From contig NZ_JMDW01000003.1 of assembly GCF_000691525.1 (NCBI RefSeq), positions 248,001 through 312,000 of the forward strand: a stretch of DNA of 64,000 nucleotides, given 5' to 3'. Below the pieces are notes generated by a model, which did no database searches, was not told where the DNA came from, and worked only from the letters and a program-made list of their open reading frames with translations. This DNA is from Mycolicibacterium neoaurum ATCC 25795 (GTDB lineage Bacteria > Actinomycetota > Actinomycetes > Mycobacteriales > Mycobacteriaceae). Position 1 is the stretch's first letter. Every line of letters starts with the position of its first letter. This document shows, in pieces, positions 34,358-46,300 of this stretch. Position numbers and translations under genes: made by a program.

Positions 34358-37300
34358 TCATCGGTTCATCTCGGCACTCAGCTCTGCGACGGTCGCCAGT
34401 TCGGCGACGGTGCGGTGCTCGAAGATCTGACGCGCACTGACGGCGATCCCGGCGGCATGGGCGGCGGCGACCAGACGCATCGTGGCGACGCTGTCGCCGC
34501 CCCGCTCGAAGAAGTCGTCGTGGATACCGATGTCGGCACAACCGATGACCGCGGCGACCGCATCGCACAGCGCGGCCTCCAGGTCGTTGCGCGGTGGCAC
34601 CGCCGGCGCGGCGGCCAGATCGGGCATCGGCAGAGCGGCCCGGTTCAGTTTGCCGTTGGGCAGCAACGGAATGGCCTCGACGAGCACGACCGACGCCGGG
34701 ACCATATAGGCCGGTAGCCGGGTGGACAGTTGCCGGTTGAGCTCGGCGGGATCCGGTGCGCAACCGGGGGCCCGCACCGCATAGCCGACCAGCACCGCAT
34801 GATTGGCCGTGTCGTGGCGGGCCACGACGGCCGCGTCCGCGACATCGGGCACTGCCCGCAGCGCAGACTCGATCTCGCCGAGCTCCACCCGGTAGCCGCG
34901 GATCTTGACCTGCTCATCGGCCCTGCCGTGGTAGACCAACTGCCCGTCGACCGACCAGCTGACAAGATCACCGGTCCGGTACATCCGCTCGCCGTCGCGG
35001 TAGGGATCGGCGACGAAGCGCTGTGCGGTGTTGGCCGATTGGCCGAGGTACCCGCGCGCCAGACCTGCTCCGGCGACGTACAACTCACCGCGCACCCCGG
35101 GCGGAACCCGGCGCAACCCCTGGTCGAGCACGTAGACCGTCGAGTTCGACACCGGGGTACCGATCTTCGGTTCGAGCGAACCGTCGGGCTCGGCGACCAG
35201 GGCGTCGACGGTGGTCTCCGTCGGCCCGTACAGGTTGTAGGCCCGGGTGCCCGGCATCGCGCCCAGCTCGGCCCACAGCTCCGGCGGGACGGCCTCGCCG
35301 CCGACACCGATCGCGGACAAGCGGCACACCCCGTCGCGGACGGCTCCGGCGCGGGCGACGCTGTCGAACATCGACGGTGTGAGCTCGATGAAATCGAATC
35401 GCTGGTCGTCGAGCTGGGTGGCCAGCAGCGCCGGATCACGACGTGTCTCGTCGGACACCAGACAGATGGTGTGTCCGTCGTAGAGCCACAGCTGCGGTTG
35501 CCACGACGCGTCGAACGCGAACGACCAGGCGTGCCCGACCCGTAGCTGGTCGCGACCCGCGGTCGCCATCGTCGGCCGGTAGAGGCGTTCGCGGTGGCTG
35601 GCGAACAGGTTGACGATGCTGCGCTGCGGCACGATGACACCCTTGGGCTTCCCGGTACTGCCCGAGGTGTAGATCAAGTAGGCGGCATGATCCGGATGCG
35701 TTGGGGTGCGGCGCTCGGCATCGGTGACGTCGGCATCGGAGAGCGTCTGGTCACCGTCCGCGTCGGCCATCGTCTCGGCGGTGATGGTGAGCACCGGGCG
35801 GGCATCGGCGAGCATGTGCGCGATCCGTTCGCTGGGATACTCGGCGTCGAGCGCCAGATATGCCCCGCCGGCCTTGTGTACGGCCAGAATCGCGATGAGG
35901 ACATCGGCCGAACGGGCCAGATCCAGCGCGGCGATATCGTCGGCGCCCAGACCCCGCGCGATCGCGTGGCGTGCGAGCCGGTTGGCCCGACGGTTCACCT
36001 CGTCGAACGTCAGCTCCCGCGCGCCGTCGATGATCGCCAGGGCACCGGGAGTGGCGCGCACCTGGGCTTCGAACAGCGCGGTCAGCGTTGCCGCCGGGGT
36101 GGTGAGCTCGGTGCCGTGCTCCCATCCTGCGATCCGGTCCGGCTCGGGATCGATCAGCATGTCGATATCGGACAGCCGGATGTTCGCGTCCTGCGACACC
36201 CGGTCGAGCACCGCCACCAGACGGGCCAGCAGCGCGTCGATGGTCGACGCCTCGAACAGATCGGCATTGTATTCCATTGTGAGGGTGACTGATTCGTCGG
36301 CATGTTCGACGAAATCGATCGACAGGTCGAACTTCGCCGTACCGGTATCGACCTCATCGGCGGTAAGGGTCATCCCGTCGATCTCGATGCGCTCGGTGTC
36401 CCCGCTCACCAGGTACATCATCATGATCTGGAACAGCGGGTGCTGCCCGCGGACGCGAATCGGATTCACCTCCTTGACGATCCGGTCGAACGGGATGTCC
36501 TGGTGGTCGAATGCACGCAGAACGCCCGCCCGATTGTCGGACAACAACTCGGCGAAGGTCTGCCTGCCGCGCACCTGGGAGCGCAGGACCACCGTGTTCA
36601 GGAAATAGCCGATCTGGTCGTGCAACAGCACATCCGATCGCCCCGACACCGGCGTTCCGACAACGATATCGTCGCCGGAACCCATCCGGTTCAGCAGCGT
36701 GACCACCGCGGAGTGGGCGACCATGAACATCGTGGACTGGCTGTCGCGTGCGAGTGCGCGTAGCGCGCCGACGGTCTCGGGCGGCAGCGATGTTGTCACG
36801 GTGCCGCCACGGAACGTATTCGTCGGCAGGCGTGGGTGATCGGTCGGCAGGCCGGTCTCTTCGGGAACCCCGGCCAGTGCCTCCCGCCAGTACTGCAACT
36901 GCTCCTCGGCGACACCGTCGAGCAATTCGGCATGCCACAGCGCGTAGTCGGCGTACTGCAGTGACAGCTGCGGCCATTGCGGTGCCAGCCCGGCGCGACG
37001 GGACTCATAGGCCGTGCGCAGATCACGCAGCAGCGGTTCGTCGGACCACTCGTCGGTGGCGATGTGGTGGATGTTGACCAACAGCACGCTCTCGGCGCCC
37101 CGGGCAACGAGGTACACCTTGACCGGGATCTCCTCGTCGAGGCGGAAGCAGTATCGTGCCGCGTCGCGGAGCTCGTGGTCGGCGATCAGCTCGACCTGCA
37201 GATCGACCTCGGCGGGGTCGAGGACACGAGGTTCGAAGACACCGTCCCGGTCGGGATAGATGGTCCGCAAGATCTCGTGGCGTCCGACCACGTCGTGTAG

Positions 37301-40300
37301 CGCGAGTTCCAGTGTCGCGATGTCGAACCTACCGTCCACCCGCCACACCATGGGCACGTTGTAGGTCGGGTTCGGTCCCTCCAGTGCGTAATGCAACCGC
37401 ATGCTGGACTGCCCCGGTGACAGCGGCACCCGGTCGGGCCTTGGCCGCGCACCCAACGCCGGCCGTACCGCCGCGACACCGCTGTCCTGGTCGATACGGG
37501 TCGAGAGTTCGGCGACGGTCGGAGCGTCGAACAGCTCACGGAGACTCAACTCGACGTCCAGGACCGCGCGGATCCTGCCGAGCAACCTGATCGCCGACAG
37601 CGAATGCCCACCGAGAGCGAAGAAGTCGTCGTCGATGCTGACGGCTTCGACGCCGAGGACATCACCGACGAGCTCGCATATCGTGACCTGGGTCGGCGTG
37701 ACCGGTGGCCTGCCGCAACCGGGCGAGGGCTGCGGGGCGGGTAGCGCATCGCGATCGAGCTTGCCGGTCGCCGTCACCGGCAGCGCATCGAGCTCGACGA
37801 ACGCGGCGGGCACCATGTGCATCGGCAGCGATTGCGCACCGAGGCGCCGGAGTTGTTCGGCGGTAGGCGAATCCGCGCCCGCACACACGTAATAGGCGAC
37901 GAGTGCACCCGCGCGCAACAACACGCGGACCGAGCTCACGGCCGGGTGCCTGGCGAGCACCGCCTCGATCTCACCGGGTTCGATGCGCACACCGCGGACC
38001 TTGATCTGGTCGTCGTCGCGGCCGCGGTACTCCAGCTGTCCGTCCGGCCGCCACCGCACCACATCACCGGTGCGGTACATCCGGGCACCGGCCGGTCCCC
38101 AGGGGTCGGCGACGAAACGTTCGGCCGTCAGTGCCGGTCTGCCCAGATATCCGTCCGCCAGCTGCACGCCGGCCAGGTACAACTCGCCGGGAATGCCCGG
38201 GGGAGTGGGACGCAGGCGACCGTCCAGGACATGGACACGGACGTTGGCACCCGGGACGCCGATAGCGACAGGGCCGTCGTCGGCGGTCCAGCCGAGAACG
38301 TCCACGGCGGCCTCGGTCGGGCCGTACAGATTGTGCAGGGGTACACCCAGGCGGCGGGCGGTCCGTTCGGCGAGTTCCCGCGACAGTGCCTCACCACCCA
38401 CGGTGACCCGGGTCAGGCTGGACAGATCAGCCGAGTGGTCGGTGTCGACATCGAGTTCGTCCAGGAACAGTTCGAGCACCGAAGGGACGAAGTCCACGGC
38501 GGTGACGCCATGCGCGGCAATGGTCTCGGCAAGGTAGCGGGGTTCGCGGTGCCCGCCGGGTCGGGCGAGCACCAGCGTCGCGCCCACGCTGAGCGGCCAG
38601 AACACCTCCCACACCGAGGTGTCGAAGCTGATCGGTGTCTTGACCAGCATCCGGTCGGTCACCGACAGCGGATAGGCCTCCTGCAACCAGGCGATCCGGT
38701 TGGCGATGGCGCGGTGCGGCACCGGCACACCCTTGGGCCGTCCCGTGGTCCCGGACGTGTAGAGCACATACGCCCAGTGCTCACCCCGGGCTGGGCTCTC
38801 GGATCTGGCTGTCCCGGTGGTGCTTTCACCGTGCCGGGCGGCCCGGATCCGGGTGCTGTCCCGCAGTACGGTCACCGGCTGCGCGTCGTCGAGCATGAAC
38901 TGCAGTCGGTCGGCGGGGAAGTCACTGTCCAGGGGTAAGAATGCCGCACCACACCGGGCGATCGCCACCAGGGCGACGATCAGCTCGACCGAGCGCGGCA
39001 GCGCCACCCCGATGAGCGTGCCGGGCCCGGCACCCTCGCCCGCCAGCTCGGCGGCCAGCCGGCGTGACCACTCATCGAGCTCGGCGTAGGTGAGCGCAGT
39101 ATCCGCCTCGTCACCGCGCACCGCGACGGCATCGGGGCTGCGCAGCGCCTGACGGATCACCATGGTGGCGAGGTCGTCCGGCGATACCGGTGCGACCGGC
39201 CCGGAGCTCACCGTGTCGAGCCATTGACGTTCACCGGGCAGGAACACCGCGGAATCCGCTATCCGGATCGTGGGTTCGGCCACCACCTGGGTGAGCAGGG
39301 CCAGCAGGCGTTCGGTTATGCGCTCGACGGTGTCGGAATCGAACAGGTCGGTGGCGAACTCCGCCAGGACCGTCATCTGCCCACGGGCGATGTTGTCGAT
39401 CAGGGTGAAGCCGAGGTCGAACATGGCGGCGGTGACGTTGGGCGACAACCACTCTGTCGGAAGATTCAGCACATCGGCGGTCGCATCATCGCGGTAGTGG
39501 TAGCCGACGAACGTCTGGAACAGCGGATTACGTCCCGCGGCACGCGGTGGGTTGAGTGCCTCGACCACTCGGTCGAACGGCAGATCCTGGTGATCGAAGG
39601 CCGCCAGGTCGACATCGCGAACCCGGTCGAGCAGTTCGACGAATGTGGGGTTGCCCGACACGTCGACGCGCAGCACCACGGTGTTGACGAAGAACCCGAC
39701 CAACGGGTTCAGCTCGGCCTCGGTGCGTCCGGCAACCGGTGTGCCGACCACGATGTCCTCACCCGCGCCGAGGCGGTACAGGAGTGCGGCGACGGCGGCA
39801 TGGAAGCACATCACGGTGCTGACCTGGTGCTCGCCGGTCATCCGGCGCAGGCCCGCAACCACCGAGGCCGGCAGGTCCAGTTGTAGCGTGCTGCCTGCGC
39901 CGCTGGGCTTGGCCGGGCGCGGCCTGTCGGCGGGCAGTGCGAGCTCATCCGGTGCACCCGCCAGCGTCGCGGTCCAGAATGCGGTCTGCTCGTCGGCTAC
40001 GGAGGACAGCAGGTTCTGTTGCCATAACGCGTAATCCGCGTACTGCAGGGGCAGTGGCGACCACGCGGGTGCCTGGCCGGCCCGCCGAGCCCGGTAGGCG
40101 ATGGCGAGGTCGTCGAGCAATGGTGCATCCGACCATTCGTCGACGGCGATGTGGTGCAGGATCAGCGCGATGACATGGTCGTCTTCGGCGAGACGCAGCA
40201 CCGTCGCGCGCAGCGGGATGTCGGTGTTCAGGTCGAAGCGGTGGTTCGCCGCGGTGTCGACGAGGCCACCTACGGCGGCTTCGTCGCAGTCGAGCACCGT

Positions 40301-43300
40301 GACCGGCACCCGCGCACCGGCGGGCAGAATGGTCTGGTGCGGGGTGCCGTCATGCGTTGTGAAGACGGTGCGCAGCACCTCGTGGCGGTCCACCACATCG
40401 GTCAGCGCCGCGGTGAACGCGTCCGTATCGAGCGGTCCGCGGAGCCGGAATGTGAGCGGATAGTTGTATGCCGCACCGGTTTCGCCGAGCTGTTCGAGGA
40501 CGAACAGCCGTTCCTGCCCGGCGGACAGCGGCAGCCGGTCGGGGCGTTTCGCGGTGGTCAGCTCCGGGCGGGTGGGACCGTCGAGCCGGAGTTTGGTGGC
40601 CAGCTGGGCCACCGTCGGGGCATCGAACACATCGCGGATGGTGAGTTCGGCGCCCATCGCGCTGCGAACCCGGCTCATCAGCCGGATGGTCAGCAGGGAA
40701 TGACCGCCGATGTCGAAGAAGTTGTCCTCGACGCCGACCTCGTCGACGCCGAGCACCTCGGCGAACAACTCGGCCAGGAGCTCCTCGACGGGATTCTGGG
40801 CGGCGCGGCTGGCAGAGACCGGTGCGGCCGCATCGGCATCGGGTAGTGCCCGGACATCCAATTTGCCGTTGTCGGTCAACGGGATCCGGTCCAGCGCGAT
40901 GAATGCCGAGGGCACCATGTAGTCGGGCAGGGTGTCGCGCAGGTGGCGGCGCAGTGCCGAGAGGGCCGCCGCGCGCTCGCGCGCCCCGGCAGGATTGTTG
41001 CCGAGCTCCTCCAACGGACGGTCGACGGTAGCCCGGGCGTAGAGGTCGCCGAGCGGCTCGTCGGTTGGGGTGAACACGGCATCCATCAGGGCCGGGTCGC
41101 CGGGATGCCAGGTCAGTCGGACCGTCCACCCGGTCTCATCGGCGAGCGTGTACAGCTGCGACGGATCGATACCGGCGGGATTGCGCAGTGCGGTCCTGGC
41201 CCCGGCGATATCGCCCGCCGCGAGGTGTGCTGTCGCGGCGATCTCACCGGCCAGTCGCCCGTTGGGGATGGCCGTGACCCGCAACCCGTCCGAACCTGCT
41301 TCTGTGAGTGCGGCTTTCACCGCTTCCAGATCACCGGGCCAGTGCAGTACCGGGCGGTTCGCCGGTGCGACGGGGGTGCCTGCGCGCAGGATCACGTCGT
41401 AGCGGTGCCGGGTGAGTTCGTTGTGGAATGCACCGGTCTTGAGTCTGATCTCGGCCGTCAGGCCGAGACGGTGTGCGAGCGCGACGAAGAAGTCGGGTTC
41501 GAGCAGCAGTTCCTTCTCCAGCTCCACGCCCCGTTCGGCGGCCCGCCGAACCTGTTCGGCGTCGGTGCCCTCAGCGGCACTTCGTGACAGCGCGATCGCG
41601 GTGTGGAAGGTGTCCAGCAGCAACCTGTTACGGACATCGCCGATGAAGAGCGCACCGCCGGGTCGCAGGTGCCGGGCCGCACTCTCGATCACGTCGGCCA
41701 GGTAGCGCACCGACGGGAAGTATTGGATCACCGAGTTGATGACGACCACATCGAAATGGCCGGCGGGGATTTCACCGAGCCGATCGGCGGGGGCCACGGT
41801 CAGATGGATCCGATCGCTCAGTTCCGGATCGCTGCGCAGTTCGTTGCTCAACGCCTCGATCACCGGTGCGGCCAGGTCGGTGCCCCAGTACTCGTCGACC
41901 CGTGGCGCGAGCTGTCCGAGCAACAATCCGGTGCCGACGCCGATCTCGAGGATCCGTGCCGGGGACAACCCGGCGATGGCGGCCACCGTCGTGGCTCGCC
42001 ATTCCGACATCTCCTCGAACGGAATGGGTGCACCGTCGTAGCTCGAATCCCAGCCGGCGTAGTCCTCGACGAACACTGCGGTGGAGATCGTCGAGTATTC
42101 GTCGGAGTAGATCTGTTCCCATTCGCCGACGTGGGCGCTTTCGGCGGCCGTGCGGTCGTCCTCGGGAATCGCGGCGGGCACCAGATAGGCGACGAGTCGT
42201 TGTGTGCCCGGCACCCGTGGGTCGTCGGTGGCGATCACCGCGGCCTGGGCGGCGCCCGGATGGGCGACGATCGCTGACTCCACGTCACCGAGTTCGACGC
42301 GGTGCCCGCGGATCTTGACCTGCTCGTCGGTCCTGCCGAGGAACTCGATATTGCCGTCGGCGCCGCGCCGGACCAGGTCACCGGTGCGGTACATCCGGGT
42401 GCCCGCCGGTGCGGTGGCGGTGGGGTACGGATTGGCGACGAAACGCTGCGCCGTCAAGCCGAATCGGTGCGCGTAGCCGCGTGCCAGGCCGGCACCGGCG
42501 ATGTAGAGCTCGCCGGGACGGCCGTCGGCCACGGGGCGCAGCCACGGGTCGAGAATATGCGCATCGGTGTTCCAGATCGGCTGCCCGACGGTGGGTTCGG
42601 CGCTGTCGTCGGTGCCGCCACCGAGGGTGTTGATGGTGTACTCGGTGGGTCCGTAGAGGTTGTAGCCGTAGGTGGTGGGGTCGTCGCGGAGCCGGTCCCA
42701 CACCGACGGTGGCACCGCCTCACCGCCCAGCAGGACCAGGACGGGGTGGTGTGCACCGTCGTCGAGCAGGCCCTCTTCGAACAACAGTTGGGCGTAGGTC
42801 GGCGTCACGTTGATGACGTCGATCAGGTGTGCCCGGCAGTACGCCACGAGTGCGGCCGCGTCACGGCGCAATACCTCGTCGCAGATGTGCACCTCGTGCC
42901 CCTCGACCAGCCACAGCAGTTCTTCCCAGGACATGTCGAATGCGAAGGAGACCGTGTGGGCGATGCGCAGCCGCCGGCCGCCGGCCTTGGCGATCGCGGG
43001 GGCGAAGATGGCTTCGCGGTGGTTGAAGTGCATGTTGGTCAGGCCGCGGTAGGGCGTGACGACACCTTTGGGCTTACCGGTGGACCCGGATGTGTAGATG
43101 ACATACGCCGGGCGGTCCGGCGTGGGTCGTTCGCCGGTCCAGCTCGGCGGCAGCGCGTCCAACGCACTGTGGATTTCCGCGTCGTCCAACGTGATCCGCA
43201 GGCAGTCCGGCGGGGTGATGGCTTCGATGCGCTCGCGCACCGCCGTCGTGGTGAGCAGGATGCGCGGACGGGCGTCGTCGAGCATCACGGCCAGGCGCTC

Positions 43301-46300
43301 GTCGGGATAGTCCAGCTCCAACGGCAAGTACGCCGCACCGGCACGCAACACTGCGAACAGGGCGACCACGGTGTCGATGGAGCGGGGGATGGCCAGCGCG
43401 ACGGTGTCCTCGCCGGTGATGCCCTCGGCGGCAAGCAGACCGGCCAGTCGGCTGACCCGCTGGTCCAGTTCGGTGCGGGTGACCGAGGACGATCCGTACA
43501 CCAGTGCCGTGCTGTCGCCGTCGGTGTAGTCGGCGAGCATCTCGGCGATGGTCAGGTCGGGTACCTCGTGATGGGCCCACCTGCTGCGGTCGGCACGGCC
43601 GTCACGTTCGTCGGGGAGCTGGACCGCGACGGAGCACAGCGTGGCATCGGGTCGGGTGGAAAGGAATTCGACGACGGTGCGGTAGCGGTCCAGTAGGCGT
43701 CGAGCGGCCGATTCGGTGACGAAATCGGGTCGGTACTCCAGTTTCACCGCGAGGGTGTCCCCGGGTGCGACCACCCACGTCAGCGGGTAGTGGGACGCGT
43801 CGAAGGTGTCATGGCGCAGGATGCCGAATTCGCTCTCGGCATCGGCGAACGCCTCGTCGCTCCAGAAGTTCTGCAGCACGAACAAGTTGTCGAACAACGC
43901 GCCGCCGCCGGCGAGCAGACCGGAGCCGCGGTGTGCGTCGGCCACCGCGCGCTGGATATCGCCGAGGCCGAGGAACTCATGGTCGAGGGATCGCAGGCGA
44001 TCCGATTGTGCACCGCGCACGGTGTCGGCCACCGATGCGCCGGGATCGAGGCGCAGGCGCACCGGAACCGTGTTGAGGAACAACCCGATGACCGCGTCGG
44101 AGCCGTCCACTTCGGTGGGGCGGCCGGCGACGGTGGTGCCGAAAACGACGTCGTCGCGGCCGGTCTCATAACCGAGGACGATGCCGAGCGCGGTGGTGAG
44201 CAGCGCGTTGAGCGTGACGCCGAGTTTTTGTGCGGTCTCCCGAAGCGCGTGCGCGCAATCGTCGGACAGCTGTAGGTCGACCCGCGAGGTCATCGCCGGT
44301 TCGGCACCCGCGGCCTCGGGCAGCAGCAGGGTCGGTTCGGTGAGTCCGTCGTGGACGTGAGCCCAGTAGTCGGCGGCGGCCGTGCTGTCCTGGGCGCCCA
44401 GCCAACGCAGATAATCCTGGTAACCGTGCGCGGGACCGCGCGGCGGGCTGAGGCGTCCCTGCGTGGCCATCGCGTAGGCGCTGAGCAGGTCGCGCATCAG
44501 CAGTTCGCGTGACCAACCGTCCATCAGCAGGACATGGCAGCTCAGGATCAGCGCGTCACCGCCGCGCCTGCGGATGACGGTGAGCCGCGACAACGGCGGC
44601 GCGGTCATGTCGAAGGGAACGTGTCGGTCCTGCTCGATCAACCGTTGGGTGTCGGTTACGGCACTGTCCCGGTCGCCTTCGGAGAGATCGACGAGCTGCA
44701 CGCGGCAGGACGGGTCGCCGGCGATGAAGGCCACCGGGTGGGGCAGATCGTCGGCCACGAACCCAGACCGCAGCACGGGGTTACGTTCCAGCACAAGTGC
44801 ATACGCCCATTGCATGGCGGCGATGTCGACGTTGTCGCGCAGCTCGATGACGTTCTGGAGGATGTAGACCGCGGCGTTCTCCGCGTAGCGGGCCTGGAAG
44901 TAGATCCCCGCCTGCAGGGGCGACAGCGGCCACACGTCGACGACGGTGCGTTCGGTTGCCGCCGCCACCCGGTCGCGTTCGGCCGCGGAGAGTTCCAGCA
45001 GTGGCCCGTCTGCGACGGGGGTCGACGCGCGCGTCTCGGATTCGGCGGCGAGGGCGGCTGCCACCGCGGCGGGCGTCCGATGGGCGAAGACCACCTGGGG
45101 CTTGAGCGGAAGTCCGCTGCGGCGCGCGCGTCCGGCGAGGCGGATCACCAGCACGCTGTCACCGCCGAGGGTGAAGAAATCGTCGTCTGCGCCGGCCGGG
45201 ACACCCAGGAGATCGGTGTAGAGGCCGGCCAGCTGCGCCACGACCGCTGCGTCGGCGGTTGGGGCGGGTGCACCGGCTGAGACGGTTGCTGTGGTTGTTG
45301 TCGCGGCTACCGCATGTACCGGGGGCAGCGCTGCGATCGTCGCGGCGGGGTCGGCCGCGAACGCCTCGAGGATGGTCACGACATCGTCGAGCAGATCGCC
45401 GGCGGGTGCGGCGCCGATCAGGCCGGGTTCGTAGTCGAGTCGCAGCTCGAGGTCGGCGGCGGCGTCGGCGACCAGCGCGACCGGATAGTCGGTCTTCACG
45501 CTGGAGCCGTCGAATCCCCGGTAGGTCAGAGCGTTTCGAGCACCGTCGGTGGCGCCCGTGTCCGGGAAGTTCTCCATCACGACGACGCTGTCGAACAGGG
45601 TGCGGGTTCCGGCGGATCGGGTCAGGTCGGTGAGCCGCGCGTGCTGGGCCTCCAGCACGCGGTTCTGCTGTTCCTGCAGTCGGGCGGCCACCGAGCCCAG
45701 GCTGTCCGTGGGTTGCCACGACAGCGGCACCGGTACCGTGTTGATCAGCAGGCCGACGATCGATTCGACACCGGGATGGCCCGTTCCGCGCCCGGAGACC
45801 AGCGAACCGAACACGACGCGGTCGATCCCGAGCCGGCGACCGAGCACCAGGCCCCACGCCGCGTGCACGACGGTGGCCGCGGTGACACCCGCATGCCGGG
45901 CGGCCGCATAGAGACGTTCGGTGCGAGCGCGAGACAGACTGGCGGTCACGTCGCGGTGGTCCTGGCTCGCCACCGCGCGCGAGTCGGTTCCGGCGAGCAG
46001 GGTGGGACGGACCTCGGCCAGGATGGTTTCCCATGCCCGCGAGGAATTCTCGGCGCGACGTTCGGTCTGTGCGACGAAATCGGCGAAGCCGTCGACGGCG
46101 ATGTCCGGCGAGGAGCCGGCCACGATCGCGTTGTGGACCCGCGCGATCTCGTCGAACATCGATGACAGCGACCAGCCGTCGGCGACGATATGGTGCATCG
46201 ACTGGACCAGCCGGTGGTCATCATCGGCCAGCGACACCAGGACGTGGCGAAGCAGGGGCGCCCGGTCGAGGGGCAGCGGCGCGGCCTGTTCGGTGGCGGC

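Noticed and set aside
41045..42157. Separate methyltransferase or broken A domain
   Set aside because: The A domain resumes in frame with its A10 motif after the methyltransferase, the known design of interrupted A domains; no frameshift.
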